Below are positions 29,143-38,676 of a stretch of 64,000 bases of DNA, one piece after another (the first letter of the stretch is position 1; each line of letters begins with the position of its first letter). The stretch is taken from NCBI RefSeq assembly GCF_022347565.1, contig NZ_JAKRGH010000016.1, forward strand, positions 90,840 through 154,839, read 5' to 3'. Under the pieces are notes generated by a model. That model worked only from the letters and a program-made list of their open reading frames with translations, had not been told where the DNA came from and ran no database searches. Source of the DNA: Vibrio sp. Of7-15. Its GTDB lineage: Bacteria; Pseudomonadota; Gammaproteobacteria; Enterobacterales; Vibrionaceae. The position numbers and the translations under genes are program-made.

Positions 29143-30111
29143 TTACTGCTGGTTTTCTTTTTCAGTAAACAGACCTGCAAACAGAGCCGTACTGAGGTAA
29201 CGCTCACCTGAGCTTGGTAGCACAGTAACAATGGTCTTATCTGCAAATTCTGGCAATGCAGCAAGGCGATTTGCCGCGACAACAGCAGCACCAGAAGAGA
29301 TACCAGCAAGGATGCCTTCTTCTTCCATAAGGCGGCGTGTCATCTCAATTGCTTCTTCTGAGGTAACAGCTTCCACGCGGTCAATTAATTCAACATCTAG
29401 GTTGCCAGGAATAAAGCCCGCGCCAATACCTTGAATCTTATGAGGTGCAGGTTGCACTTCATCACCAGCTAGGGTTTGTGCAATGACAGGAGATTCTGCT
29501 GGCTCAACAGCTACAGTTGTGATTGCTTTACCTTGAGTACCTTTAATGTAACGACTAACACCTGTTAGTGTACCACCAGTACCGACACCTGAAACGAACA
29601 CATCGATATCGCCGTCAGTCGCTTCCCAGATTTCAGGACCAGTCGTCTTTTCATGAATCGCAGGGTTTGCTGGGTTGTTAAATTGTTGAAGAAGTAAGTA
29701 TTTATCTGGGTTTTCCGCTACAATTTCTTCAGCTTTGGCAATTGCCCCTTTCATGCCTTTTGGAGCTTCTGTTAGTACAAGGTTTGCACCTAATGCTTTA
29801 AGTAACTTACGACGTTCTAGACTCATTGATTCAGGCATCGTTAGTGTTAGTTTATAACCACGAGCAGCAGCAACAAACGCAAGAGCAATACCAGTATTAC
29901 CACTTGTAGGCTCGACTAATTCAATACCTTCTTTCAGGGTACCTGCTTTTTCTGCTTCCCAAATCATATTAGCGCCAATACGACACTTTACGCTAAAACT
30001 TGGGTTACGAGCTTCAACTTTTACTAATACGTTCCCGTTACTAACACGGTTTAAACGAACAAGGGGAGTGTTACCAATAGTTAGCGAGTTATCTTCGTAA
30101 ATTTTGCTCAT
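29143..30111 (-). CDS. cysK: O-acetylserine sulfhydrylase A (cysteine synthase)
   Basis: A 322-residue PLP enzyme that makes cysteine from O-acetylserine and sulfide. The PLP lysine is K42 in [11 protein letters not shown]. The substrate loop is [12 protein letters not shown] and the phosphate-binding loop [10 protein letters not shown]. The length is like E. coli CysK (323 aa). It is followed on the same strand by ptsH and preceded by cysZ, matching the E. coli order cysZ-cysK-ptsHI-crr. Confidence 0.97.
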   Translation of the reverse strand: MSKIYEDNSLTIGNTPLVRLNRVSNGNVLVKVEARNPSFSVKCRIGANMIWEAEKAGTLKEGIELVEPTSGNTGIALAFVAAARGYKLTLTMPESMSLERRKLLKALGANLVLTEAPKGMKGAIAKAEEIVAENPDKYLLLQQFNNPANPAIHEKTTGPEIWEATDGDIDVFVSGVGTGGTLTGVSRYIKGTQGKAITTVAVEPAESPVIAQTLAGDEVQPAPHKIQGIGAGFIPGNLDVELIDRVEAVTSEEAIEMTRRLMEEEGILAGISSGAAVVAANRLAALPEFADKTIVTVLPSSGERYLSTALFAGLFTEKENQQ

Positions 30112-30344
30112 GCTTTCGTTCCTTCATTACACGATAGATAGTCAATAGCTTATCTTGATTAATAGATAGTAAGCATACGTTTAGAGTTAAAAATCAAGAA
30201 GGAATAAATCGTTATAAGATATGGTTATAAGCAGATAATTATTCCTGAAAGTAGAAGATAGACTAATTTATCGTCATGTGTGTGAATTAAAAGACGATTA
30301 TGAGCGACATAGGATGCTGCTACCCATAATCATCTTGAGGGGCG

Positions 30345-31103
30345 TTATGATAAGTGGCGCTCTCGATAGACATCGACCCACATAGCAGTGGCTCCACATA
30401 CAGCAACAGGCATGATGAATAAATTCACGATTGGCATCATAGTAAAGAAGGCCACTAGTGCTCCAAAGCTGAGAGATTTTCCTCTATTCCCTTTGAGATC
30501 ATCTCTCATGTTCATGAAAGAGACTTTGTGGTTGTCGAATGGGTAGTCACAATATTGAATAGCCATCATCCACGCCGTAAACATAAACCATAAGATTGGC
30601 CCAATTGTTTGCCCTACCGCTGGTATCCAAAGCAGAATGAATAGCCCGAGTGCTTTGGGTAGGTAATACCATAGCTTTTGCCATTCACGTTTGAGGATTC
30701 GCGGAATATCGGCAAGTGCTTCTTTAATGCCGCTGTCAGGTGCCTGCTGCCCCGTTAATTTTGCCTCTAAATGTTCTGATAGTAGTCCGTTGAATGGTGC
30801 TGCAATCCAATTTGCAATGGTACTAAAGAAGTAAGAAAAAGTGACCAAGATAGCTATTACCATCAATGGCCAAATTAGGTAAGCGAGCCAATCTAGCCAG
30901 CTTGGTACATAGGAAAGCCAGCCATCAATCCAGCCCCCCATTTGAGATATCATCCACGCAAAAGCACCACCAAGTAACAGAAGGTTGATAATTAACGGAA
31001 TAATGACAAATCGGCGAATGCCTGGTTGGGCACATAATTTTGCCCCTTGAGTAAAGTAATGGACGCCGTTTAAAGATGAGTGGGATGGTTGAGAATGAGT
31101 CAT
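30345..31103 (-). CDS. cysZ: Sulfate transporter CysZ
   Basis: A 252-residue inner-membrane protein with about four long hydrophobic segments (roughly 33-55, 70-95, 150-185 and 205-235). The N-terminal [20 protein letters not shown] and the C-terminal half [19 protein letters not shown] are typical CysZ segments. CysZ imports sulfate for cysteine biosynthesis, which fits the downstream cysK. A 230-bp gap before cysK suggests that gene has its own promoter. Confidence 0.93.
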   Translation of the reverse strand: MTHSQPSHSSLNGVHYFTQGAKLCAQPGIRRFVIIPLIINLLLLGGAFAWMISQMGGWIDGWLSYVPSWLDWLAYLIWPLMVIAILVTFSYFFSTIANWIAAPFNGLLSEHLEAKLTGQQAPDSGIKEALADIPRILKREWQKLWYYLPKALGLFILLWIPAVGQTIGPILWFMFTAWMMAIQYCDYPFDNHKVSFMNMRDDLKGNRGKSLSFGALVAFFTMMPIVNLFIMPVAVCGATAMWVDVYRERHLS

Positions 31104-31430
31104 TTTTCCTCCTAATAATCGCTGACCTCATCATAGTCGTGTGAAGAGGTTGATTCAATTAAGAATCGAGCACAGTTCAAAATAACGGCAAGCTTACATT
31201 CTGTTGCTATTTTAAATCTATTGAACAGTGTGCTGGGTCACATTATCAATAGGATAGAAAGGGTGAATTTATACAAAAGTGGTCCATAGTTTTGATAGAG
31301 TAAGAAAATAACCGTGATAAAACGAGCTTCATAAGATAGGATCAGTAGTTATATGATGGAATGTCTAACGTTGCTTTCGGTATTTATCTGATAAGCCTTC
31401 TGGAAATTGACTAAGAGCAGAGAATTTGAA
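31104..31430. other. cysZ/zipA divergent promoter region
   Basis: The 327 bp between the divergent cysZ and zipA starts contains no reading frame of note. It is expected to hold back-to-back promoters, but no operator or structured element stands out by eye. Confidence 0.35.
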
Positions 31431-32309
31431 ATGCAGGAATTGCGCCTGGTTCTGATAATTGTTGGTGCGCTAGCTATTGGTGCATTATTATTTCACGGCC
31501 TTTGGACCAGCCGAAAGGAAAAAAGCACAAAATTTGGCGATAAGCCATTAAGTAAGCTAGATGATGAGCTTGATGAAGAGAGCGATCAAAATTCTCGTAG
31601 TGCTGGCCGTGCGTTTAGTCAGGTAGGTTCAGAGTCTACCCCAGAGCCGAGTAAAACACGTAAAGAACCAGAATTTGGATTTGAAAATAATATTCAAGGA
31701 GATCCTCTGTTGGATTCTGGCGCGAAGCTGGATAATGTAAACTCGGCAGCAGAGCCAGTAACTCAGCCTGCAATGTCAACAATGACCGCTGAGGTCGACA
31801 TTCCGCATGACTCTGAGCAACAAGCTGTTAGTTTTACGGCAGAAGCTGCTCCTGTTGTAGATGAGGTGGCGATTACAGAGCCAGAGCCCGTAAAAGAAGA
31901 TGTGATTGTTTTACATGTACATATTACGGGAGAAGAGCGTTTTAAAGGACCTCGGTTGTTTAACAGCCTTGAGCAAAATGGTTTGCTATTTGGTGAAATG
32001 GCTATTTACCACCGTCATGCTGATCTTGCGGGAACCGGTAAAGTGCTTTTTAGTGTGGCGAACATGGTAGCACCAGGTAACTTCCGTTTGGATAATCCAG
32101 ATGAATTTGAAACTCCAGGAATAGCATTTTTTATGACTTTGCCTTGCTATGGTGAAGCGGATCATAACTTTAAATTAATGTTAAAAACCGCCCAACAGAT
32201 CGCAGATGATCTTGGCGGGCATGTATTAGATGAACACCGTAATTTAATGACGCCAAATAAATTAGATGAATATCGAGAGAGAGTTCGTCAATTTGTGAGT
32301 GAAGGTTAA
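31431..32309 (+). CDS. zipA: Cell division protein ZipA
   Basis: A 292-residue bitopic division protein that anchors FtsZ to the membrane. N-terminal membrane helix (residues about 4-22, LRLVLIIVGALAIGALLFHG), a charged then Pro/Glu-rich linker (about 25-160), and a C-terminal FtsZ-binding domain (about 165-288; HVHITGEERFKG and AIYHRHADLAGTG). The ATG at 31431 gives the usual short N-terminus; a TTG at 31407 would add eight polar residues. A hairpin terminator separates it from ligA. Confidence 0.94.
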   Translation: MQELRLVLIIVGALAIGALLFHGLWTSRKEKSTKFGDKPLSKLDDELDEESDQNSRSAGRAFSQVGSESTPEPSKTRKEPEFGFENNIQGDPLLDSGAKLDNVNSAAEPVTQPAMSTMTAEVDIPHDSEQQAVSFTAEAAPVVDEVAITEPEPVKEDVIVLHVHITGEERFKGPRLFNSLEQNGLLFGEMAIYHRHADLAGTGKVLFSVANMVAPGNFRLDNPDEFETPGIAFFMTLPCYGEADHNFKLMLKTAQQIADDLGGHVLDEHRNLMTPNKLDEYRERVRQFVSEG

Positions 32310-32331
32310 ATTAAGAATATCGTACTAACTT

Positions 32332-32356
32332 AGGCTCCGGTTCGGGGCCTTTTTTA
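32332..32356 (+). terminator. Terminator/attenuator between zipA and ligA
   Basis: AGGCTCCG pairs with CGGGGCCT (one G-T pair, 3-nt loop) followed by six T residues. It stands 18 bp before the ligA start, so ligA is expressed by read-through or from an unseen promoter. Confidence 0.78.
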
Positions 32357-32373
32357 TATAGTGAGCAACATAA

Positions 32374-34386
<2,013 letters not shown>

Positions 34387-34409
34387 TATTTAGCTTTTTT
34401 AATATGAAC

Positions 34410-34451
34410 GCCTCTATGTGATATGAAATACATAGAGGCTTCTTTTTTTTT
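34410..34451 (+). terminator. ligA terminator
   Basis: A perfect 10-bp stem GCCTCTATGT / ACATAGAGGC with a 10-nt loop is followed by a T-rich tail (nine consecutive T after TTC). Confidence 0.9.
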
Positions 34452-34605
34452 GATTGTAATTAATTACTCTTTTCATTTGAGCTCTTTTCTAAAGAGTACG
34501 TCTGTACTTATTCTAGCCTTCCTCATGCACAATAAAGTTTTCTGTACTGTATTCATTTTAATGAGATTTCTGTCGCATTAATAAAAGTCAAGTTTCGTTT
34601 AAGTG

Positions 34606-34645
34606 TTTGTTTTTTTTGTTTTTTTTGTTTTTTTGTTTTTTTTTA
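34606..34645 (+). repeat. Tandem G(T)7-9 tract upstream of the first porin
   Basis: Single G residues at 34609, 34618, 34627 and 34635 are separated by runs of 8, 8 and 7 T, then nine more T. This makes a nine-base unit repeated nearly four times. It lies about 265 bp before the porin start. A shorter version (T5-G-T8-G-T5, 37375-37394) precedes the second porin. Such tracts can slip in replication or bind curved-DNA proteins; no role is shown. Confidence 0.8.
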
Positions 34646-34800
34646 TAATAAAGTTTGAACTTTATCACTAACAGCTAAAAAGTTTGCGGCGGCTCATATT
34701 TTTTTATTTGGAAATTAAGTTCTGATTGATGTTTTTTGATGCGAAGTTAGTCTTATACCCATGGATACACAAGATGTATGCAGAAATAAATAAAGGTGAT

Positions 34801-34821
34801 TTCAGTTTTACGAAAACTGAA
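34801..34821 (+). promoter_or_regulatory. Leader hairpin 1 of first porin
   Basis: TTCAGTTTT pairs perfectly with AAAACTGAA over a 3-nt loop; flanking GTGAT (34796-34800) and ATCAC (34832-34836) can extend it. No T-run follows, so it is not a terminator. Its 3' arm GAAAACT is also complementary to AGTTTTC at 34903-34909, which overlaps the porin Shine-Dalgarno. Confidence 0.55.
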
Positions 34822-34840
34822 ATAATAGGGAATCACATTT

Positions 34841-34869
34841 GTTGTCTTCGGCGGCCAACTTAAGGCAGC
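34841..34869 (+). promoter_or_regulatory. Conserved-loop leader hairpin, first porin
   Basis: An 8-bp stem (GUUGUCUU with AAGGCAGC, three of eight pairs being G-U or U-G) presents the loop CGGCGGCCAACUU. The same 11-nt loop GGCGGCCAACT and a downstream ATATACAGCTA (34878-34888) recur before the second porin, where the stem sequence is wholly different. Shared loop with changed stem indicates selection on an RNA structure. Confidence 0.6.
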
Positions 34870-34910
34870 AAATGAAAATATACAGCTATATCTATTTTTA
34901 GGAGTTTTCC

Positions 34911-35966
34911 ATGGAAAAGACTTTCAAACGTACGCTACTGGGCGCAGCAGTTGCACTTGCTTCAACTGTTTCTATTAATGCACAAGCAGCGGACTTAACA
35001 GATAACGTACAAGTTTATGGTCAAGCTGCAGTGTCAGTTTGGTACCAAAGTTTTGCTGAAGATAACAAAGAGAACTCACTAGATGTTGAAAATGAGTCTC
35101 GTATTGGTCTACGTGGTACTCAAGAGTTCAATAACTTTGGTCCAGCAGTTATTTGGCAAATTGAAAGCGGAAACGTAGGTGACGACGGTGCAGATGGTAA
35201 ATTAGGTGTACGTGACTCATTTATTGGGCTTGAATTTGATGCTGGTAAATTCCGCTTCGGTCGTTTGACTACTCCAGCGTATGACATTGTTGACTGGCCT
35301 TACACTAACCCTGGTTTAGGTAATGTATTTGACTGGAATACAGATATCAAAGGTGGTGCACACCTCGACCGTGTAGGCGATCACTTCCGTTGGGACTCGA
35401 AAAATTACGGTGGTTTCACTTACTCTCTATCTACAGGTCAAGGCCAAAATGATACAGGAAATATGTTCTATAGTGCAGCAGCTCACTACACTGCGGGCAT
35501 CTTTACAGGTCACTTAGGTTATCAAACTGAAGGTGAAGCTGAAGTAAAAGTGAGCGATGTAGCTGTTGGTATGGGTGAGCGTTCATTCTATATTGCTGGT
35601 ATCGAAGCACACTTAGAAAATGGTATCTCTCTAGTTGCAGCATACAAGCACATGGAGTCTGATTACAGTAAGCAAACAGGTGCACTAACTGGCATCACTA
35701 ACGAAGAGCAAAATGCTATTTCGGTAACAGCACAATATGTAACAGGTGACTGGTTATATAAAGTGGGTTACGCAATGACTGATGATTTAGATTCAAATAA
35801 CGGTTCGACATCAGGAACTTCAGATACAGCAATCACAGCTCGTGTTCTTTACATGCTAGACCCATCAGCTGTGATTTACTCTGATATCCGTAGCTATGAT
35901 TTTAATGATAGTAATGATGCTGGCGATGTGACTAAACTTGGTCTTGGTATTGAATACTACTTCTAG
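34911..35966 (+). CDS. Gram-negative general porin (OmpU/OmpL-like), copy 1
   Basis: A 351-residue outer-membrane beta-barrel. A signal peptide (cleavage at AQA-AD, residue about 26) is followed by alternating amphipathic strands. Typical Porin_4 features are VYGQAAVSVW at the first strand, NESRIGLRGTQEF, FGRLTTPAYDIVDWPY in the constriction-loop region and the terminal aromatic YYF. It would form trimeric channels for small solutes. A strong GGAG ribosome site and preferred codons suggest abundance. A paralogue of the second porin at 37548; each is followed by a DUF2057 gene. It resembles the porin found after ligA in other vibrios. Confidence 0.93.
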   Translation: MEKTFKRTLLGAAVALASTVSINAQAADLTDNVQVYGQAAVSVWYQSFAEDNKENSLDVENESRIGLRGTQEFNNFGPAVIWQIESGNVGDDGADGKLGVRDSFIGLEFDAGKFRFGRLTTPAYDIVDWPYTNPGLGNVFDWNTDIKGGAHLDRVGDHFRWDSKNYGGFTYSLSTGQGQNDTGNMFYSAAAHYTAGIFTGHLGYQTEGEAEVKVSDVAVGMGERSFYIAGIEAHLENGISLVAAYKHMESDYSKQTGALTGITNEEQNAISVTAQYVTGDWLYKVGYAMTDDLDSNNGSTSGTSDTAITARVLYMLDPSAVIYSDIRSYDFNDSNDAGDVTKLGLGIEYYF

Positions 35967-35998
35967 TTGTTAAATTGTTTTAAATTTACTGCTTTTTT

Positions 35999-36024
35999 AG
36001 GTGGACCTAGTGTCCGCCTTTTTT
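35999..36024 (+). terminator. Terminator after first porin
   Basis: GGTGGAC pairs with GTCCGCC (one G-T pair, 5-nt loop) followed by six T. It would uncouple the abundant porin mRNA from the DUF2057 gene starting 25 bp later. Confidence 0.8.
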
Positions 36025-36048
36025 GATTCTATATAGAGAGATATGTTT

Positions 36049-36645
36049 ATGAAGTACATGAAAAATTTAATTTTAGCATTGAGCTTAATGTCTTTCGGAG
36101 CAGTAGCAGAAGATGCAAAAATAAACTTTCATAAGGAGATTGAGATTCTGGTTGTTAATGGAGAAGAGGTGAATGGAGGATTTGGGCACCAAGACTCAGT
36201 TGTGGTGCCAAAAGGAGAAAACCAGCTTTTGCTTCGAATTGCAAAAGTCATTCGATTAGATGGCCAAAAGACAAAATTTGAATCAAAAACTCTATTGATA
36301 ACATTTAATGTTTTAAATGATAGCTATAAAATAGAACCGCCGATAAAAATTAAAAATGGCGAGCAAGCTAATAAATATAACGAAAAACCATCGATAGTAT
36401 TAACTTCTGAAAGTTCGACTGTTAATTATCGTTTAGATATTGTTACAGGTTCAGGAAAGAGCCTGTTCAGAAATTATGAGAAAGATGTACAAAAATACAA
36501 TAACAAGGGTGGTATTGCATCTTTATCAAGTGCTAAAAAACTAAGTATTGAAGATCAGGAAGATCTTAAAAATTACTTTTTAAATATGGATAAAAATAAC
36601 CAAAAAGAGTTTCTAGACTGGGCATCCGAGATTTATAAAAAGTAA
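36049..36645 (+). CDS. DUF2057 (UPF0319/YccT-like) periplasmic protein, copy 1
   Basis: A 198-residue exported protein: signal peptide cleaved near AVA-ED (residue about 21), then the DUF2057 pattern with NFHKEIEILVVNGEEV, GENQLLLRIAKV, and LFRNYEKDVQKYNNKGGIAS near the C-terminus. In E. coli the family member YccT affects curli; the general function is unknown. The ATG at 36049 has GAGAG 8 bp upstream; other Met codons at 36043 and 36058 are alternatives. Paralogous to 38677-39327. Codon use is more AT-rich than the porin's, with a Lys/Asn-rich C-terminal half. Confidence 0.85.
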   Translation: MKYMKNLILALSLMSFGAVAEDAKINFHKEIEILVVNGEEVNGGFGHQDSVVVPKGENQLLLRIAKVIRLDGQKTKFESKTLLITFNVLNDSYKIEPPIKIKNGEQANKYNEKPSIVLTSESSTVNYRLDIVTGSGKSLFRNYEKDVQKYNNKGGIASLSSAKKLSIEDQEDLKNYFLNMDKNNQKEFLDWASEIYKK

Positions 36646-36672
36646 CGTTATTCCGCATTTATAATTTTCTAT

Positions 36673-36710
36673 AAAGCCGCTTACAGTTATAACTGTAAGC
36701 GGCTTTTCTT
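36673..36710. terminator. Bidirectional terminator, perfect palindrome
   Basis: The 34-bp stretch 36673-36706 is perfectly self-complementary (AAAGCCGCTTACAGTTA and its complement), flanked by A and T runs. It lies between convergent DUF2057 copy 1 and the small exported protein gene. Confidence 0.92.
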
Positions 36711-36879
36711 ATTGCGTTTTTTTTAATTCATAATCAATACAAACATAAAAGTTTTTAGATGTAGCACATTTGTGAACAATTTCTTGTGGCACCTCAACAC
36801 CAAAGTACGTAATGGTACTTGCAAATGAGAGACTAGAGGTGAAAGCAAGGGTTAAGAATAACATCATTAAACGTTTCAT
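36709..36879 (-). CDS. Small exported protein between the two porin modules, unrecognised
   Basis: A 56-residue protein. Signal peptide MKRLMMLFLTLAFTSSLSFA (cleavage near SFA-ST); mature part of about 36 residues with two Cys (HKCAT and VCIDY), which could form one disulfide. The ATG at 36879 is preferred for the GAGG 8 bp upstream. It is on the opposite strand to everything around it. No family is recognised; a small periplasmic disulfide-bonded protein is all that can be inferred. Confidence 0.6.
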   Translation of the reverse strand: MKRLMMLFLTLAFTSSLSFASTITYFGVEVPQEIVHKCATSKNFYVCIDYELKKTQ

Positions 36880-36897
36880 TTTATTTACCTCATTCAA

Positions 36898-37487
36898 CTA
36901 CAGCATTCCTTGCTAAAAGAATATGTATCTCCTGTGATAAATAGTAGTCATAAAACATTTTTTTCGATGAAAAGTAGTAAAAATCATTAATAAATAAAGA
37001 ATTAAGTATCTGACCATTTATGTTAAAAGTAATGTAAAAGATTGTTTTTATTATATATTGGTTAAGCTCTTGTTCAGATATGCATGATTTTACTCTTAGT
37101 TTGTACTAAAGCCTATTATCAAATGAGAGTTTCTTTAGGTAATAATAAGATGCAAAATCGTCAAAATTAAAAAAACTGTTATTTTGACGTCTTTCGCTCC
37201 TGCTTATAATTTGTGATACCTATCAAATAAATACCTTTTTTTTTCAAAATAAATATTATTCAGCTGCTTATAATTTAGTTCTTGGTACTGTAATTGCGAT
37301 GAGCTTATCAGTTTATTTTTACCTCTTTTTTCTATTTTTTATTTTGACGTTGTTAGTCTATTGAACTTAAAGGCTTTTTGTTTTTTTTGTTTTTGAAGAT
37401 TTGATGCTGTTCAAGTTTATTTTCTAGGCCTTATTTAGTGTTCAAAAAATGTCGTAGTCTGCTCCCGTTCAATTAATACATGTGCTC
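36898..37487. other. Long AT-rich upstream region of second porin
   Basis: About 590 bp without a gene. It includes: a 9-bp inverted repeat CGTCAAAAT (37159-37167) / ATTTTGACG (37181-37189); a further direct copy ATTTTGACGT at 37341-37350; a 13-bp direct repeat CTGCTTATAATTT at 37200-37212 and 37264-37276; and a T-rich tract with isolated G near 37375-37394. These are candidate operator and promoter elements for the second porin. Confidence 0.5.
37159..37189. repeat. Inverted repeat upstream of second porin
   Basis: CGTCAAAAT at 37159-37167 and ATTTTGACG at 37181-37189 are perfect complements with a 13-bp spacer. A third copy is at 37341-37349 in direct orientation to the right half. The symmetric spacing is compatible with a dimeric regulator. 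Confidence 0.6.
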
Positions 37488-37517
37488 TGAGCTTTTGGCG
37501 GCCAACTAAAAAGCTCA
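37488..37517 (+). promoter_or_regulatory. Conserved-loop leader hairpin, second porin
   Basis: A perfect 9-bp stem TGAGCTTTT (37488-37496) / AAAAGCTCA (37509-37517) presents GGCGGCCAACTA. The first 11 loop bases are identical to those of the first porin's hairpin. ATATACAGCTA follows at 37520-37530. GAGCTTTT occurs again at 37540-37547 over the ribosome site, so the 3' arm could instead pair there. Confidence 0.65.
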
Positions 37518-37547
37518 ATATATACAGCTAATAATTTGGGAGCTTTT

Positions 37548-38615
37548 ATGACAACTATCTTCAAACGTTCAATACTCGGTCTAGCTATTACCTCTACAGC
37601 GTTTACTGCAAATGCGTATTTAATAGGTGAAGAAAATGATGCATCCGTTGAAGTGTACGGTGTGGTTTCTATTTCAGCTGTAAACTATGGTGCTGAAAAC
37701 GAGTCTTTTACATTAGAGAATGAAACACGTGTCGGGTTTCGTGCGGCAAAAATGATGACGGATAGCGTAGAGGCATTCACGCAAATTGAGTCTGGGTGGG
37801 TACTTGATAATGGGGCGGACCTTGGTAACCGAGACACTTTTGTAGGGTTGCGTGGTGATGATTGGGGAGCTGTGCGTTTTGGACGAATGCTAACTCCTAT
37901 GTATGAGCTTGTTGATTGGCCTTATTCTGCCTCTAATTTATCTCGTACTTTTGATCGTGGTTGGCGATCGGGTGAGCGCTATACCTTTGATCGTAAAAGT
38001 CAGCAGGTACGTTATGACTCACCAATGCTAGGGAACATGGTGAAATTCAGTGTGTCTGGTGGTAATGGCAGTGAAAACCATGATAAATCAAACTTCTATG
38101 GTGGTTCGGTATCGGTAACTCCTACTGAGATGTTGACCTTACACGCAGCATTCGAAACAGCGAAAGGAACCATTTTTGAAGATGCTGTTGCTGGTAGTGT
38201 GAGCGTTGCTGGTGCTCCTGTTGCTGGTAAGTCTGCGTCAATCGGTGATACCAGTGCGTATTTTGTTGGTTTTGAACTTCGTCCTACCGATAATTTTAAT
38301 GTATTGGCAGCGTATAAAGGTGGTTCATATGAAGCGACAGACAAAGGAAGTTACAGTTATCAAGAGCGAGAAATCGATGCGTATTCAATCCAGGCGAATT
38401 ACTACATGGGTGATATGAACTTCCGTGTGGGATATGCAGATCAAACGGGCAAAGAAGATAACGTTAAAAGTAAGGACATGGACTCGACTTCAATAAGTGG
38501 TGAAGTTGGCTATAGCTTTAATTCTGTTTATACCTTCCTTCGTTTAACCGAGCAAACAGATAGTACTTATGATGGTGATTTGATGGTTCGTGTTGGTACT
38601 GAGTGGTATTTCTAA
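37548..38615 (+). CDS. Gram-negative general porin (OmpU/OmpL-like), copy 2
   Basis: A 355-residue outer-membrane beta-barrel, paralogue of copy 1. Signal peptide cleaved near ANA-YL (residue about 23). Conserved: VEVYGVVSIS, NETRVGFRAAKMM, QIESGW, FGRMLTPMYELVDWPY and a terminal WYF. The ATG at 37548 is chosen for its GGGAG site; a TTG at 37536 would add four residues. The two proteins are clearly homologous but well diverged, so the duplication is old. The different middle loops suggest different pore selectivity or phage/host-surface exposure. Confidence 0.93.
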   Translation: MTTIFKRSILGLAITSTAFTANAYLIGEENDASVEVYGVVSISAVNYGAENESFTLENETRVGFRAAKMMTDSVEAFTQIESGWVLDNGADLGNRDTFVGLRGDDWGAVRFGRMLTPMYELVDWPYSASNLSRTFDRGWRSGERYTFDRKSQQVRYDSPMLGNMVKFSVSGGNGSENHDKSNFYGGSVSVTPTEMLTLHAAFETAKGTIFEDAVAGSVSVAGAPVAGKSASIGDTSAYFVGFELRPTDNFNVLAAYKGGSYEATDKGSYSYQEREIDAYSIQANYYMGDMNFRVGYADQTGKEDNVKSKDMDSTSISGEVGYSFNSVYTFLRLTEQTDSTYDGDLMVRVGTEWYF

Positions 38616-38635
38616 GTTTATTTTTGTCTAAATGC

Positions 38636-38665
38636 TGAGCGAGCCTGCGAGCTCGCTTTTGTTTT
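38636..38665 (+). terminator. Terminator after second porin
   Basis: AGCGAGC (38638-38644) pairs with GCTCGCT (38651-38657), followed by TTTGTTTT. It is placed like the terminator after the first porin, just before the paired DUF2057 gene. Confidence 0.78.
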
Positions 38666-38676
38666 AATGGAGTTGG

